Of a stretch of DNA of 57,522 bases, positions 8,726 through 16,574 are shown piece after piece. The stretch is taken from assembly GCA_028700425.1 (NCBI GenBank), contig JAQVSP010000002.1, positions 1-57,522 on the forward strand, in the 5' to 3' direction. This stretch comes from Sphaerochaetaceae bacterium (lineage in GTDB: Bacteria; Spirochaetota; Spirochaetia; Sphaerochaetales; Sphaerochaetaceae). The translations under genes were made by a program, and so were the position numbers. Under the pieces are notes generated by a model. That model saw only the letters and a list, made by a program, of their open reading frames with translations, had not been told where the DNA came from and made no database searches. Each line of letters starts with the position of its first letter. Positions within the stretch are counted from its first letter, which is position 1.

Positions 8726-8754
8726 ACTTTAGAGAAAGAAGATGCAGTTGTCAA
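8726..8754 (-). promoter_or_regulatory. Strong sigma70 promoter of the acidic protein gene
   Basis: TTGACA (8749-8754) and TAAAGT (8726-8731) are exactly 17 bp apart on the minus strand. The ATG is 18 bp downstream of the -10 box. Confidence 0.75.
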
Positions 8755-8814
8755 TAAACTATCGGAAAATAGATGGCAATGGACATACAATCTTTACGGT
8801 GGTATGATTCACGC

Positions 8815-10023
8815 ATGAAAAAGATTTCAAGCAGGACTTTTACAGTCATCATATGCGCCCTGGCGATTATGATCTCCAGCTGCTCGAGCTGGGTCACAGT
8901 GAGAACCCTCGAGCCGGCAGAGGTCAGCCTCGGCGGAAGAAAGACCATAGCAGTAGCTTCGGTCGATGGATACAAGCAGCTCATGAGCGATTACTTCTTC
9001 GTTCCTGAGATTGGAGAGTATTCAGTCAATCCCCTTGTCCCTTACCAGAGGGTCAGCCTGATCTCAGGCTACACCAAGGGCGTGAACAGCGATGTTGCCT
9101 CCTATGGCCAGGAGCAGCTTCTCAAGGGCCTCAGGGCAACGGGATTCTTCAACGTCATTCCTCCTGAGGTGACTGATCCCATCGTAAGCGTGGGCATGGT
9201 GATGGGCAACACCCAGAAGAAGCTTCTGGAGCAGGGCATTGAGCTCCTGCTCAGGGTCTCTGTTCCCTCGATGACCTTCGATGAGCACATCTACACCAAG
9301 CAGGCCGTCCAGTACATCTCAAGCCATGTCAAGGAGGATAACACCACCTGGGCAGGAGGAGATGTTGTGATGGGCACCAACTACCTGCTCAAGCAGACCT
9401 ACTCAATGACCATCTCCTATACCTTGCTTGCTGTGGATACAGCTGCGGTTGTGAGCTCTGGGACCTTCACCAGCAAGGGCGACAGGGAGATCAAGGTTGC
9501 AGACAGCCTGTTCCCGCTGACAAGCAAGGGCGATCCTGACTACTCCAAGCAGCCTGTGTTCAGGTCCTACTACCTGTCCTCAAGCGTTCCAAAGGACTGG
9601 TACAATGAGTTCTTCGCCTCCAGCATGAAGACGCTTTGCCAGAAGCTCGCTCCCTACCAGGGAAGCGAGTCCTATGAGCTTCTGGAGATAAAGGGCATCA
9701 AGGAAGCCTACAAGCTTTCCGACCGTGGCAGCTATCAGGGAGCAAAGAACCTGTTCATGCATCTCTGGGACAAGGAAAGAAACCCAGATGCCCTCTACAA
9801 CGCTGCCTTGCTTCAGTGGGCTATGGGAGACATAGAGGGAGCCTACAAGCTTGTCCAGACTGGCTTGAACTCCTCCTGGACAAGCAGCCTCCAGAGCCTG
9901 GCCTCCAGCATAGAGTCGTCCATGGCTCGCCAGAAGAAGGCTGAATCCCAGGTGGCAGGGAAGGACGAGCTCTCCACTTCTGACAGCTTCCAGACTCAGA
10001 TCTACCAGATTTTTGGCAATTGA
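8815..10023 (+). CDS. Lipoprotein with TPR-like C-terminus (DUF6340-like)
   Basis: The 402-aa product starts with a lipoprotein signal peptide, ending with lipobox ISSC at about residue 24, so it should be anchored to a membrane. The next stretch (VTVRTLEPAEVSLGGRKTIAVASVDG) resembles a Bacteroidota-type lipoprotein family with a leading TLxPAExxxxxxKTIAV motif. Residues about 285-350 (YELLEIKGIKEAYKLSDRGS, then LYNAALLQWAMGDIEGAY) look like two TPR-type helical repeats, so a role in protein-protein contact at the envelope is likely. The frame opens earlier at 8773, but ATG 8815 gives the clean signal peptide. A terminator follows at 10066. Function unknown. Confidence 0.8.
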   Translation: MKKISSRTFTVIICALAIMISSCSSWVTVRTLEPAEVSLGGRKTIAVASVDGYKQLMSDYFFVPEIGEYSVNPLVPYQRVSLISGYTKGVNSDVASYGQEQLLKGLRATGFFNVIPPEVTDPIVSVGMVMGNTQKKLLEQGIELLLRVSVPSMTFDEHIYTKQAVQYISSHVKEDNTTWAGGDVVMGTNYLLKQTYSMTISYTLLAVDTAAVVSSGTFTSKGDREIKVADSLFPLTSKGDPDYSKQPVFRSYYLSSSVPKDWYNEFFASSMKTLCQKLAPYQGSESYELLEIKGIKEAYKLSDRGSYQGAKNLFMHLWDKERNPDALYNAALLQWAMGDIEGAYKLVQTGLNSSWTSSLQSLASSIESSMARQKKAESQVAGKDELSTSDSFQTQIYQIFGN

Positions 10024-10065
10024 TAGCTTAGATTTGGAATAATATCTAATAATCTAGGAGATTAT

Positions 10066-10108
10066 AAAGCAAGCAGGGCATCAAATGATGGCTTTGCTTG
10101 CTTTTTCT
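10066..10108 (+). terminator. Rho-independent terminator of the lipoprotein gene
   Basis: AAAGCAAGC (10066-10074) pairs with GCTTGCTTT (10096-10104). The T tract runs from 10102 to about 10110. Confidence 0.8.
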
Positions 10109-10157
10109 TTGTCTTTTGCCTCATTTGATGTCCTGAAACAAACATCTCTAAAGCTTC

Positions 10158-10186
10158 TTCACATTTTGCTTGACTTATCCTATAAT
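10158..10186 (+). promoter_or_regulatory. sigma70 promoter of the PHP-ATPase-RloB-LuxR operon
   Basis: TTCACA (10158-10163), 17 bp, then the perfect -10 TATAAT (10181-10186). A GAGG ribosome-binding site (10194-10197) and ATG 10207 follow, so the leader is short. Confidence 0.75.
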
Positions 10187-10206
10187 GGCCAGCGAGGTTT
10201 GCTGGC

Positions 10207-10869
10207 ATGGCATTATTTGATTTCCATTCACATTTGCTTTACGACGTCGATCATGGCGTCCAGGAGAGAGTGCGCATGATTGAGATCTTCAAGCGCTACA
10301 AGGCAGCAGGATTCGGAGGCATTTGCCTGACTCCCCACCTTTTCCACCCTACAGTGCACACCAAGATCGAGAACATAAGGGAGCACTATCGAACAGCCAG
10401 GGAGGATGCAAGGGAGCTTGGGCTTCAGACATATCTGGGAAGCGAGCTCTATGTGGGCAGCCAGATGGAGCTTCAATGCATGCCGATTGCCTCCCGCTAT
10501 GCCCTGGTGGAGTTCTCCTACAAGCTGGAGCCAATGAACCTCAAGGCACGGCTGATGAGCCTGAAGAGCCAGGGCCTGGATATATGGGTGGCCCACGTCG
10601 AGAGATACGAGTGGCTGGGGCTTCGAAGCAAGGCTATGGCGGATATGCAGAGCCTTGGATGCTATCTTCAGGTAAACGCAGAGGACTATGGCAGCAAGAG
10701 GGTCAAGGAATTCCTGGATGCAGAGATTGTGGACATGATAGTCACTGACAATCATGGCAAGCTGGATGCACCGTCTCTTCTGTCGAGGATCCTTGACAAG
10801 GAAGCCCTTGTCGCCGATCGAATGGAGAATATTGCCGCAAGCCTTTGCAGCGATGATGATATAGCGTAG
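10207..10869 (+). CDS. PHP-domain phosphatase, CpsB/YwqE-like (protein-tyrosine phosphatase class)
   Basis: This 220-aa cytoplasmic protein starts with the PHP metal motif FDFHSHLLYDVDHG (H7, H9). Further motifs are TPHLFHP, the SELYVG segment, VAHVERY and a C-terminal VTDNHG in place of the usual SDAH. This fits the CpsB/CapC/YwqE group, Mn-dependent tyrosine phosphatases that usually act on bacterial tyrosine kinases controlling capsule or polysaccharide export. No tyrosine kinase or capsule genes are in the window, so the partner is not evident. Twenty-one bases separate it from the AAA ATPase gene, so it probably heads that operon. Confidence 0.82.
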   Translation: MALFDFHSHLLYDVDHGVQERVRMIEIFKRYKAAGFGGICLTPHLFHPTVHTKIENIREHYRTAREDARELGLQTYLGSELYVGSQMELQCMPIASRYALVEFSYKLEPMNLKARLMSLKSQGLDIWVAHVERYEWLGLRSKAMADMQSLGCYLQVNAEDYGSKRVKEFLDAEIVDMIVTDNHGKLDAPSLLSRILDKEALVADRMENIAASLCSDDDIA

Positions 10870-10890
10870 CTTTCAGCTAGGAGGATATTT

Positions 10891-12117
10891 ATGCTTATAG
10901 AGATGACCGTGGCGAATTTTCGGTCAGTCAAGGAACCTCAGACAATCAGCTTTGTCGCCCTCAATGATTCCAGGCTGCCGGTCGAGAGGACCTATCAGAC
11001 AAGCGCAAGCTGGAAGGTCTTGAAGTCAACAGCAATCATCGGGCCCAACGGAGCTGGAAAGAGCACCTTTGTAAGAGCTCTTGAAGCCCTTAAGGGCATC
11101 ATCACAGCACCCTCCGACATGGAGAATCCTCTAGCCCGCTTCTTTGCAGGAAACTTCTTCGCCTATTCAGAGGTCAAGGGAAGCCCTTGCGAGATCTCCA
11201 TCAAGGTCCTTCTTGACAATGTCACTGAGGACGGCCAGCCCATAGTGGCCATCTACACCCTGGTTGCAGACAGCAAGCAGGTCTTCCAGGAGAACCTGAC
11301 CTACAGCTTCGGCAACACCAGGAAGATGATGTTCGACCGCCAGGTCACCCCATCGCTGGACGAGGAGCCTGTATATGCCTACCGCTATGGCAAGCTATAT
11401 AGAGGCGAGAAGAAGAAGACCGAGAAGAAGATCCCAGCCACCCACAGCTTCCTGGCCTGGGCTGCTGCCAAGGGCGGCATAACCTGCGGCGAGCTGTACA
11501 AGTGGTTCAACGAGACGCTCTATATCATGCCCATGGGGGCTGCCAGCGCCAGCGCAGACTACTTGGCAAGCGCCCTTGAAGCTCATCCGCTCTGGGTCAA
11601 GCAGCTTGTTGACTTCCTCTGGTCTGTCGACATCACGGACATAAGAAACGTTGTCGTAAAGGACAATGCAGTCTATTTCATCCATACCAATGTCACCCAG
11701 CACTACAGCGCCAAGTTCATGAGCGAGAGCCTTTCGCTGCGAAGGCTCTGCGTCATAGCGGTATCCTTCTTTGAGGCTTTCACAAGCCAGAGAGTGATGC
11801 TTGTGGACGATTTCGGGATGTTCCTGCATCCCAATGTGCTAAGCCATATCGTCAAGATATTCGAGAAAAGCTCCAAGGGCCGCAGCCAGCTCATCTGCGT
11901 TGACTGCAACCCAGCTCTTCTTGAGGAAGGCCTATTCAGGCGCGACGGCATCTGGTTCGCCCAGAAGGACAGCAAGGGAGCCTCCCAGTTCTTCTCCCTT
12001 TGCCAGTTCAAGTACAGCGCATACAAGGACAAGGCCAGGCTCATGTATGAGAATGGCTCCTTCGGCGCCTTGCCGATAGTCAGCGAGTTTTCCTTCAGCG
12101 ACGAGGAGGTAAAGTAA
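10891..12117 (+). CDS. AAA-15/21 family ATPase, AbiLi/RloA-like
   Basis: The 408-aa protein opens like OLD/RecF-type and RloA/AbiLi ATPases (MLIEMTVANFRSVKEPQTISF), with Walker A GPNGAGKST at residues 51-59. The C-terminal half carries the ABC-like core in altered form. SESLSLRRL stands where an S-x-G signature is expected. Walker B LVDD ends with D307 instead of Glu, and VDCNPALL (about 337-344) stands where relatives have TTHDTxLL, so the switch His appears to be Cys339. The end (GIWFAQKDSKGASQFFSL) matches the family's IWFVEKD.xGxS..YSL tail. GAGGATATTT precedes ATG 10891. It directly abuts an RloB-like gene. Family is clear; altered catalytic residues are my alignment from memory. Confidence 0.82.
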   Translation: MLIEMTVANFRSVKEPQTISFVALNDSRLPVERTYQTSASWKVLKSTAIIGPNGAGKSTFVRALEALKGIITAPSDMENPLARFFAGNFFAYSEVKGSPCEISIKVLLDNVTEDGQPIVAIYTLVADSKQVFQENLTYSFGNTRKMMFDRQVTPSLDEEPVYAYRYGKLYRGEKKKTEKKIPATHSFLAWAAAKGGITCGELYKWFNETLYIMPMGAASASADYLASALEAHPLWVKQLVDFLWSVDITDIRNVVVKDNAVYFIHTNVTQHYSAKFMSESLSLRRLCVIAVSFFEAFTSQRVMLVDDFGMFLHPNVLSHIVKIFEKSSKGRSQLICVDCNPALLEEGLFRRDGIWFAQKDSKGASQFFSLCQFKYSAYKDKARLMYENGSFGALPIVSEFSFSDEEVK

Positions 12118-12756
12118 ATGAAAAGAGCTAGAATAACTGTTGAGCCAAGAGAGGCCATGCTTCTGGTCACCGCCACAGGCTTTGAGCAGGCCTATTTCGA
12201 CCAGATGAAGAAGGACTGCAGGTACACAAGCCTGACAGTCAAGTGCTCAAGCAAGGCATCATCAATAATGGACCTCATCAGCTTTGCAACCAAGAGCCGC
12301 ACTGCAGGCAAGTTCCAGAGCGTCTACATCTTCTTCGCCTATGCTGATTTTGAGGCTCTGAGCGTAGAGGACATCAAGGCAGCCTCTCTTGTGGCTGAGA
12401 AGAAGAGGATGCACCTGATCTGGACGATACCATCGCTGGCCATGTGGTTCTACATGCACTTCAAGACCCTGGAGAGCTATGTCTCCAAGCCAGAGGTGTT
12501 CAATGATGCACTTTCCAAGGTGTTTCCGGGCTTCAGGGAAGATGCAGAGTACTTCAGCACTGAGGGCCAGAACTTCCATCTCAAGCTCTTCTCCTCCTTC
12601 TCCAAGGCTCTTGCGAATCTCAGCGCCTACAACAGGATCTCTGTTGCTAAGACAGGGATTCCGGCATCCAACATGATGGATCTTTACACCGAGATCAACA
12701 GGGTATGTGGAAGCGCGGACATAACGCACAACCAGAAGACCCTGGCCAAGAAATAG
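12118..12756 (+). CDS. RloB/AbiLii-like protein with degenerate TOPRIM motifs
   Basis: This 212-aa protein begins directly after the ATPase stop (TAA then ATG). Its pattern follows RloB. MLLVTATGFEQAYF (residues 14-27) stands at the usual (I/V)CEGExTExxYF, VYIFFAYADF (69-78) at VxxVFDxDDF, and HLIWTIPSLAMWFYMHF at the (A/V)SNxxFExWxxLHF segment. The acidic residues that would make a TOPRIM metal site are mostly gone: no CEG Glu, and A-Y-A instead of D-x-D at 74-76. In AbiL and PARIS-like pairs the TOPRIM partner is the toxic effector. Here I infer a non-nucleolytic or repurposed partner. The assignment rests on pattern order and gene pairing. Confidence 0.65.
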   Translation: MKRARITVEPREAMLLVTATGFEQAYFDQMKKDCRYTSLTVKCSSKASSIMDLISFATKSRTAGKFQSVYIFFAYADFEALSVEDIKAASLVAEKKRMHLIWTIPSLAMWFYMHFKTLESYVSKPEVFNDALSKVFPGFREDAEYFSTEGQNFHLKLFSSFSKALANLSAYNRISVAKTGIPASNMMDLYTEINRVCGSADITHNQKTLAKK

Positions 12757-12758
12757 CT

Positions 12759-13631
12759 ATGAGCTACATCGTGCTCATTATATACCTTGCTTCCTTTGCA
12801 ACCGGGGCGATGGCGCTGGCCCTGGCCATTCTCTATTCGGCCACTGTCAAGACAAAGTGGTCCAAGTACATCGTGCCCTTGCAGGCTGTGCTTGTAGGGG
12901 TGATGGTGCTGGGGCTGCTGATGCAGTATGCCAGGCTTTTCTCAGGCAACATGACCCTTGTCCTTGTGGTAAGGGGAATCCTTACTGGAGTCCTGGCTTA
13001 TTTCATAGTCGTCTTCCCCTGGGCCATCAGCCAGCTGGTGTCCCAGCCCCTTAAGAGATGGGCCCTGATTCCCCTGGTGCTGGTGAGCGCGCTCTATGTG
13101 GCCTTGACGGTGCTTGACATGATCTTCAAGGTAGCTAGCCTTCAGCTTGGCATCTCGATTCTTGTAGGCTGCCTGTACTTCAGCTGCGTAGCCTCGATCT
13201 GGAGCAATCTCAAGCGCATCGAGGACAAGCTTACAAGAAGCTTCCTTCTTGTCTTCAACATCGTAAGCCTTTCCATGATACCTGTCAGCATCCTTGCCAT
13301 AATCTTCCCGGAGTTCGAGTTCTCAAGCTATTCGCTGTATTACCTGGCCTTCTCGATCATCATGGTCACCTACTTCTTCAACTACTTCTCCTCGGTGAGC
13401 AAGGAGCATGAGAACAGCATTGCAATCACCTTCGACAAGGCTTCCAGCTTCAAGATAAGCGAGCGCGAGTTCGAGGTCGTCAAGCTGGTGGAGGGAGGGC
13501 AGACCAACAAGGAGATAGCCCAGGCTCTTGGCATCTCTGTCAACACTGTCAACAATCACCTTGCCAACATCTTCCAGAAGACTGGAGTCCGCTCCAGGAT
13601 AGACCTGCTGAACAAGATGAGAGGACTGTGA
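12759..13631 (+). CDS. Seven-TM membrane protein with C-terminal LuxR-type DNA-binding domain
   Basis: This 290-aa protein has seven hydrophobic segments in residues 1-215 and then a LuxR/GerE helix-turn-helix (SEREFEVVKLVEGGQTNKEIAQALGIS, split, followed by VNTVNNHLANIFQKTGV) ending at the C-terminus. It would be a membrane-tethered transcription regulator that may sense a signal in or across the membrane. I choose ATG 12759, two bases after the RloB stop; the frame also runs back to 12705 inside the RloB gene. Tight spacing makes it the last gene of the PHP-ATPase-RloB unit. No receiver domain is present, so control by phosphorylation is unlikely. Confidence 0.85.
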   Translation: MSYIVLIIYLASFATGAMALALAILYSATVKTKWSKYIVPLQAVLVGVMVLGLLMQYARLFSGNMTLVLVVRGILTGVLAYFIVVFPWAISQLVSQPLKRWALIPLVLVSALYVALTVLDMIFKVASLQLGISILVGCLYFSCVASIWSNLKRIEDKLTRSFLLVFNIVSLSMIPVSILAIIFPEFEFSSYSLYYLAFSIIMVTYFFNYFSSVSKEHENSIAITFDKASSFKISEREFEVVKLVEGGQTNKEIAQALGISVNTVNNHLANIFQKTGVRSRIDLLNKMRGL

Positions 13632-13717
13632 CCTCAGCCTGGTCCACCAGGCCCGCTCCTAGGACCTTTGCAGCGAATGCCTGCCCTTTTTCCAATAAGC
13701 AGATTTCTCGGTCCCTG

Positions 13718-13746
13718 TTGAGCTTAATTGCTGTTTTCTATATAAT
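13718..13746 (+). promoter_or_regulatory. sigma70 promoter of gltX
   Basis: TTGAGC (13718-13723), 17 bp, TATAAT (13741-13746). GGAG (13762-13765) and ATG 13771 follow. The 139-bp gap also has a small hairpin (13637-13652) without a T tract. Confidence 0.75.
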
Positions 13747-13770
13747 GCATAAGTTGAAATTGGAGTTAAC

Positions 13771-15246
13771 ATGGAAGTTCGAGTTCGCTATGCTCCTTCT
13801 CCCACCGGACTGCAGCATATCGGTGGAGTGAGAACAGCGCTTTATAACTATTTCTTTGCCCGGGCAAACCAGGGCAAGTTCATCCTTCGTGTCGAGGACA
13901 CTGACCGCACCCGCTATACGGATGAGGCGCTGCAGGACCTTTATGACACCCTTGACTGGCTTGGAATCGACTATGACGAAGGCCCTCGCGTTGGAGGCCC
14001 TTTTGGCCCTTATGTGCAAAGCGAGCGCTTTGAGCTCTACAAGAAGTACGCCGAGCAGCTTGTCAAGGACGGCAAGGCCTATTACTGCTACTGCACCGAG
14101 GAGCGCCTTGAGAGCCTTCGGTCAGCCCAGACCGAGGCCAAGAGCGAGGAGCAGGGCTACGACAGGCATTGCCGCAACCTGACCAGCGAGCAGATAGAGG
14201 CCAACGAGAAGGCCGGAATCCCTCATGTCATCAGGCTCAAGGTGCCAATGGAAGGCAAGACGACCTTCCACGATGTGCTTATGGGCGACATAACCCGCAA
14301 GAACAGCGATGTATCACCCGATCCAGTGCTTCTGAAGAGCGATGGATTTCCAACCTACCACCTGGCCAACGTCATCGATGACCACCTCATGGGCGTGACT
14401 CACATAATGAGAGCCCAGGAGTGGATACCCTCCGGTCCGCTGCACATACTGCTCTACCAGGCCTTTGGCTGGGAGCCTCCTATGTATTGCCATCTTCCGA
14501 TGGTCATGGGCAAGGACGGCAAGAAGCTGTCAAAGCGCCATGGCTCCACATCTGTCAGGGATTTCCGCGAGCAGGGCTATCTGCCGGAGGCTCTTCTCAA
14601 CTATGTGAGCCTTGTAGGCTGGTCCTTTGACGGACAGAGAGAGTTCTTCAGCAAGGAAGAGCTTTCCCAGGTATTCACGCTGGAGAAGATCAACAAGGCC
14701 CCAGGCGTCTTCGACTACAAGAAGCTTGACTGGTTCAATGGCCATTACATAAGGCTGAAGACCGATGAGGAGCTTGCAAGGCTGCTTGTCCCGTTCATGG
14801 AGAAGGCGGGCCTTCTCGACCAGGCACCCGACAAGCTCGAGGCCGCTCTTAGGGTTGCACCGCTGGTAAAGGAGCGCCTAAGGCTTCTTGGCGATATCGG
14901 CCCCATGGTCAGCTTCCTCTTCAAGGATCCAGGAGAGCCCAGCCTTGAGTCCCTTCTGCCCAAGGGCCAGGATGCACAGTCCACCTATCTTGCCCTGTCC
15001 AAGGCCTATCCGGTGCTCAGGCAGGGCCTTGAGAGCGGAGAGCCTGAGAGCCAGATTGAGGAGAAGCTCAGCAATCTTGCCCTGGAGCTTGGCCTGAAGG
15101 TCAATGGCGTGTTCATGCCCATAAGGGTGAGCATTACAGGAAGCACGGTGAGCCCCCCGCTTTTTGATTGCATAAGGGCTCTTGGCTATGACAAGTCCTT
15201 TGAGAGGATCCAGAGATCCATCAAGGTTCTGGAGGAGAATAAATAA
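13771..15246 (+). CDS. gltX: Glutamyl-tRNA synthetase
   Basis: This 491-aa class I synthetase charges tRNA-Glu. RYAPSPTGLQHIGG (residues 6-19) holds the HIGH-type motif and KLSKR (252-256) is the KMSKS loop. The insertion near residues 108-138 begins YYCYC and ends YDRHC, like the CxC..YxxxC metal-binding region of many GluRS. Length is normal. It heads gltX-glyS-tyrS. Its TAA overlaps the glyS ATG by one base (TAATG). I cannot tell from sequence whether it is discriminating or also charges tRNA-Gln. Confidence 0.97.
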   Translation: MEVRVRYAPSPTGLQHIGGVRTALYNYFFARANQGKFILRVEDTDRTRYTDEALQDLYDTLDWLGIDYDEGPRVGGPFGPYVQSERFELYKKYAEQLVKDGKAYYCYCTEERLESLRSAQTEAKSEEQGYDRHCRNLTSEQIEANEKAGIPHVIRLKVPMEGKTTFHDVLMGDITRKNSDVSPDPVLLKSDGFPTYHLANVIDDHLMGVTHIMRAQEWIPSGPLHILLYQAFGWEPPMYCHLPMVMGKDGKKLSKRHGSTSVRDFREQGYLPEALLNYVSLVGWSFDGQREFFSKEELSQVFTLEKINKAPGVFDYKKLDWFNGHYIRLKTDEELARLLVPFMEKAGLLDQAPDKLEAALRVAPLVKERLRLLGDIGPMVSFLFKDPGEPSLESLLPKGQDAQSTYLALSKAYPVLRQGLESGEPESQIEEKLSNLALELGLKVNGVFMPIRVSITGSTVSPPLFDCIRALGYDKSFERIQRSIKVLEENK

Positions 15247-16571
15247 TGGCACAGGTTACCATGGACAAGCTCGTTTCCCTCTGCAAGCGCAGAGGCTTCA
15301 TCTTTCAGTCAAGCGAGATTTACGGAGGCCTTAATGGAGCCTACGACTACGGCCCGCTTGGAGTCGAGCTTAAGAACAACATCAGAGACTTCTGGTGGAA
15401 GGAAATGACCCAGCTGCACGATGACATCGTCGGCCTGGATGCCTCGATTCTCATGCATTCCAGAGTCTGGGAAGCCAGCGGACATGTCTCCAACTTCACT
15501 GACCCGATGGTGGACTGCAAGGTCTGCAAGGCACGCTTCCGCGCTGATCAGATCGACCTCAATGCCCCCTGCCCGAATTGCGGCAACAAGGGCACCTTCA
15601 CTGAGCCTAGGAACTTCAACCTGATGTTTGCAACCCACATCGGGCCTGATGCAGACAGCGCAAGCACCATATACCTTCGCCCAGAGACAGCACAGGGCAT
15701 CTACGTCAACTTCAAGAACGTTGTCCAGTCCTCAAGGGTAAAGGTCCCCTTCGGCATAGCCCAGGTCGGCAAGTCCTTCCGCAATGAGATCACCACCAAG
15801 AACTTCATCTTCCGCTCCTGCGAGTTTGAGCAGATGGAGATGCAGTTCTTCTGCAAGCCGGGCACCGACGAGCAGTGGTTCCCGTACTGGAGAGAGCAGA
15901 GAATGGCCTTCTACGGCAAGATGGGAATCAGGCTGGATTGCCTGCGTTGGCACCAGCACGGTCCAGACGAGCTGGCCTTCTACGCCAAGGATGCCTACGA
16001 CATCCAGTACCTCTTCCCAATGGGATGGCAGGAGCTTGAGGGCGTGCACAGCAGGACCGACTACGACCTGACCCAGCATCAGAAGTTCTCCGGCAAGGAC
16101 ATGACATACCTGGATCCTGAGACCAATGAGCGCTATATCCCATACGTCGTCGAGACCTCTGCAGGACTCACCCGCAATGTGCTGATGGCACTCAGCGATG
16201 CCTATGACGAGGAGCCGACCCCAGAAGGCGACACAAGAACCGTGCTTCATTTCCATCCTCTCATTGCACCGATCATGGTTGCAGTTCTTCCACTGGTCAA
16301 GAAGGATGGAATCGGAGAGTATGCTGAAAAGCTTGAGCACGAGCTCAGGGAGGACTTCACCACATTCTTCGATCAGAGCGGAGCCATCGGCAGGCGCTAC
16401 AGGAGAATGGATGAGATCGGCACACCTTATTGCGTGACTGTCGACTATGACACTCTCAAGGACAACACCGTCACACTCAGGATGCGCGACAGCATGCAGC
16501 AGATCCGCATCCCCGTAGATCAGATCGTAAGCGAGATTCACAAGGCAAGCAAGACATACAAGAGGAGCTAG
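15246..16571 (+). CDS. glyS: Glycyl-tRNA synthetase (single-chain, dimeric type)
   Basis: This 441-aa class II synthetase is of the one-subunit kind (also called glyQS or GRS1), not the alpha/beta form. C91/C94 and C109/C112 form a zinc site in the N-terminal part. FRNEITTKNFIFRSCEFEQME (split) is motif 2 near residue 178, and the anticodon-binding domain fills the last 120 residues. ATG 15246 overlaps the gltX stop. Three bases separate its stop from tyrS. The large open frame on the opposite strand here (15732-16766) is a codon-bias shadow. Confidence 0.96.
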   Translation: MAQVTMDKLVSLCKRRGFIFQSSEIYGGLNGAYDYGPLGVELKNNIRDFWWKEMTQLHDDIVGLDASILMHSRVWEASGHVSNFTDPMVDCKVCKARFRADQIDLNAPCPNCGNKGTFTEPRNFNLMFATHIGPDADSASTIYLRPETAQGIYVNFKNVVQSSRVKVPFGIAQVGKSFRNEITTKNFIFRSCEFEQMEMQFFCKPGTDEQWFPYWREQRMAFYGKMGIRLDCLRWHQHGPDELAFYAKDAYDIQYLFPMGWQELEGVHSRTDYDLTQHQKFSGKDMTYLDPETNERYIPYVVETSAGLTRNVLMALSDAYDEEPTPEGDTRTVLHFHPLIAPIMVAVLPLVKKDGIGEYAEKLEHELREDFTTFFDQSGAIGRRYRRMDEIGTPYCVTVDYDTLKDNTVTLRMRDSMQQIRIPVDQIVSEIHKASKTYKRS

Positions 16572-16574
16572 ATT

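Noticed and set aside
13637-13652. Terminator after the LuxR-type gene
   Set aside because: GCCTGG/CCAGGC forms a 6-bp stem, but no T tract follows.
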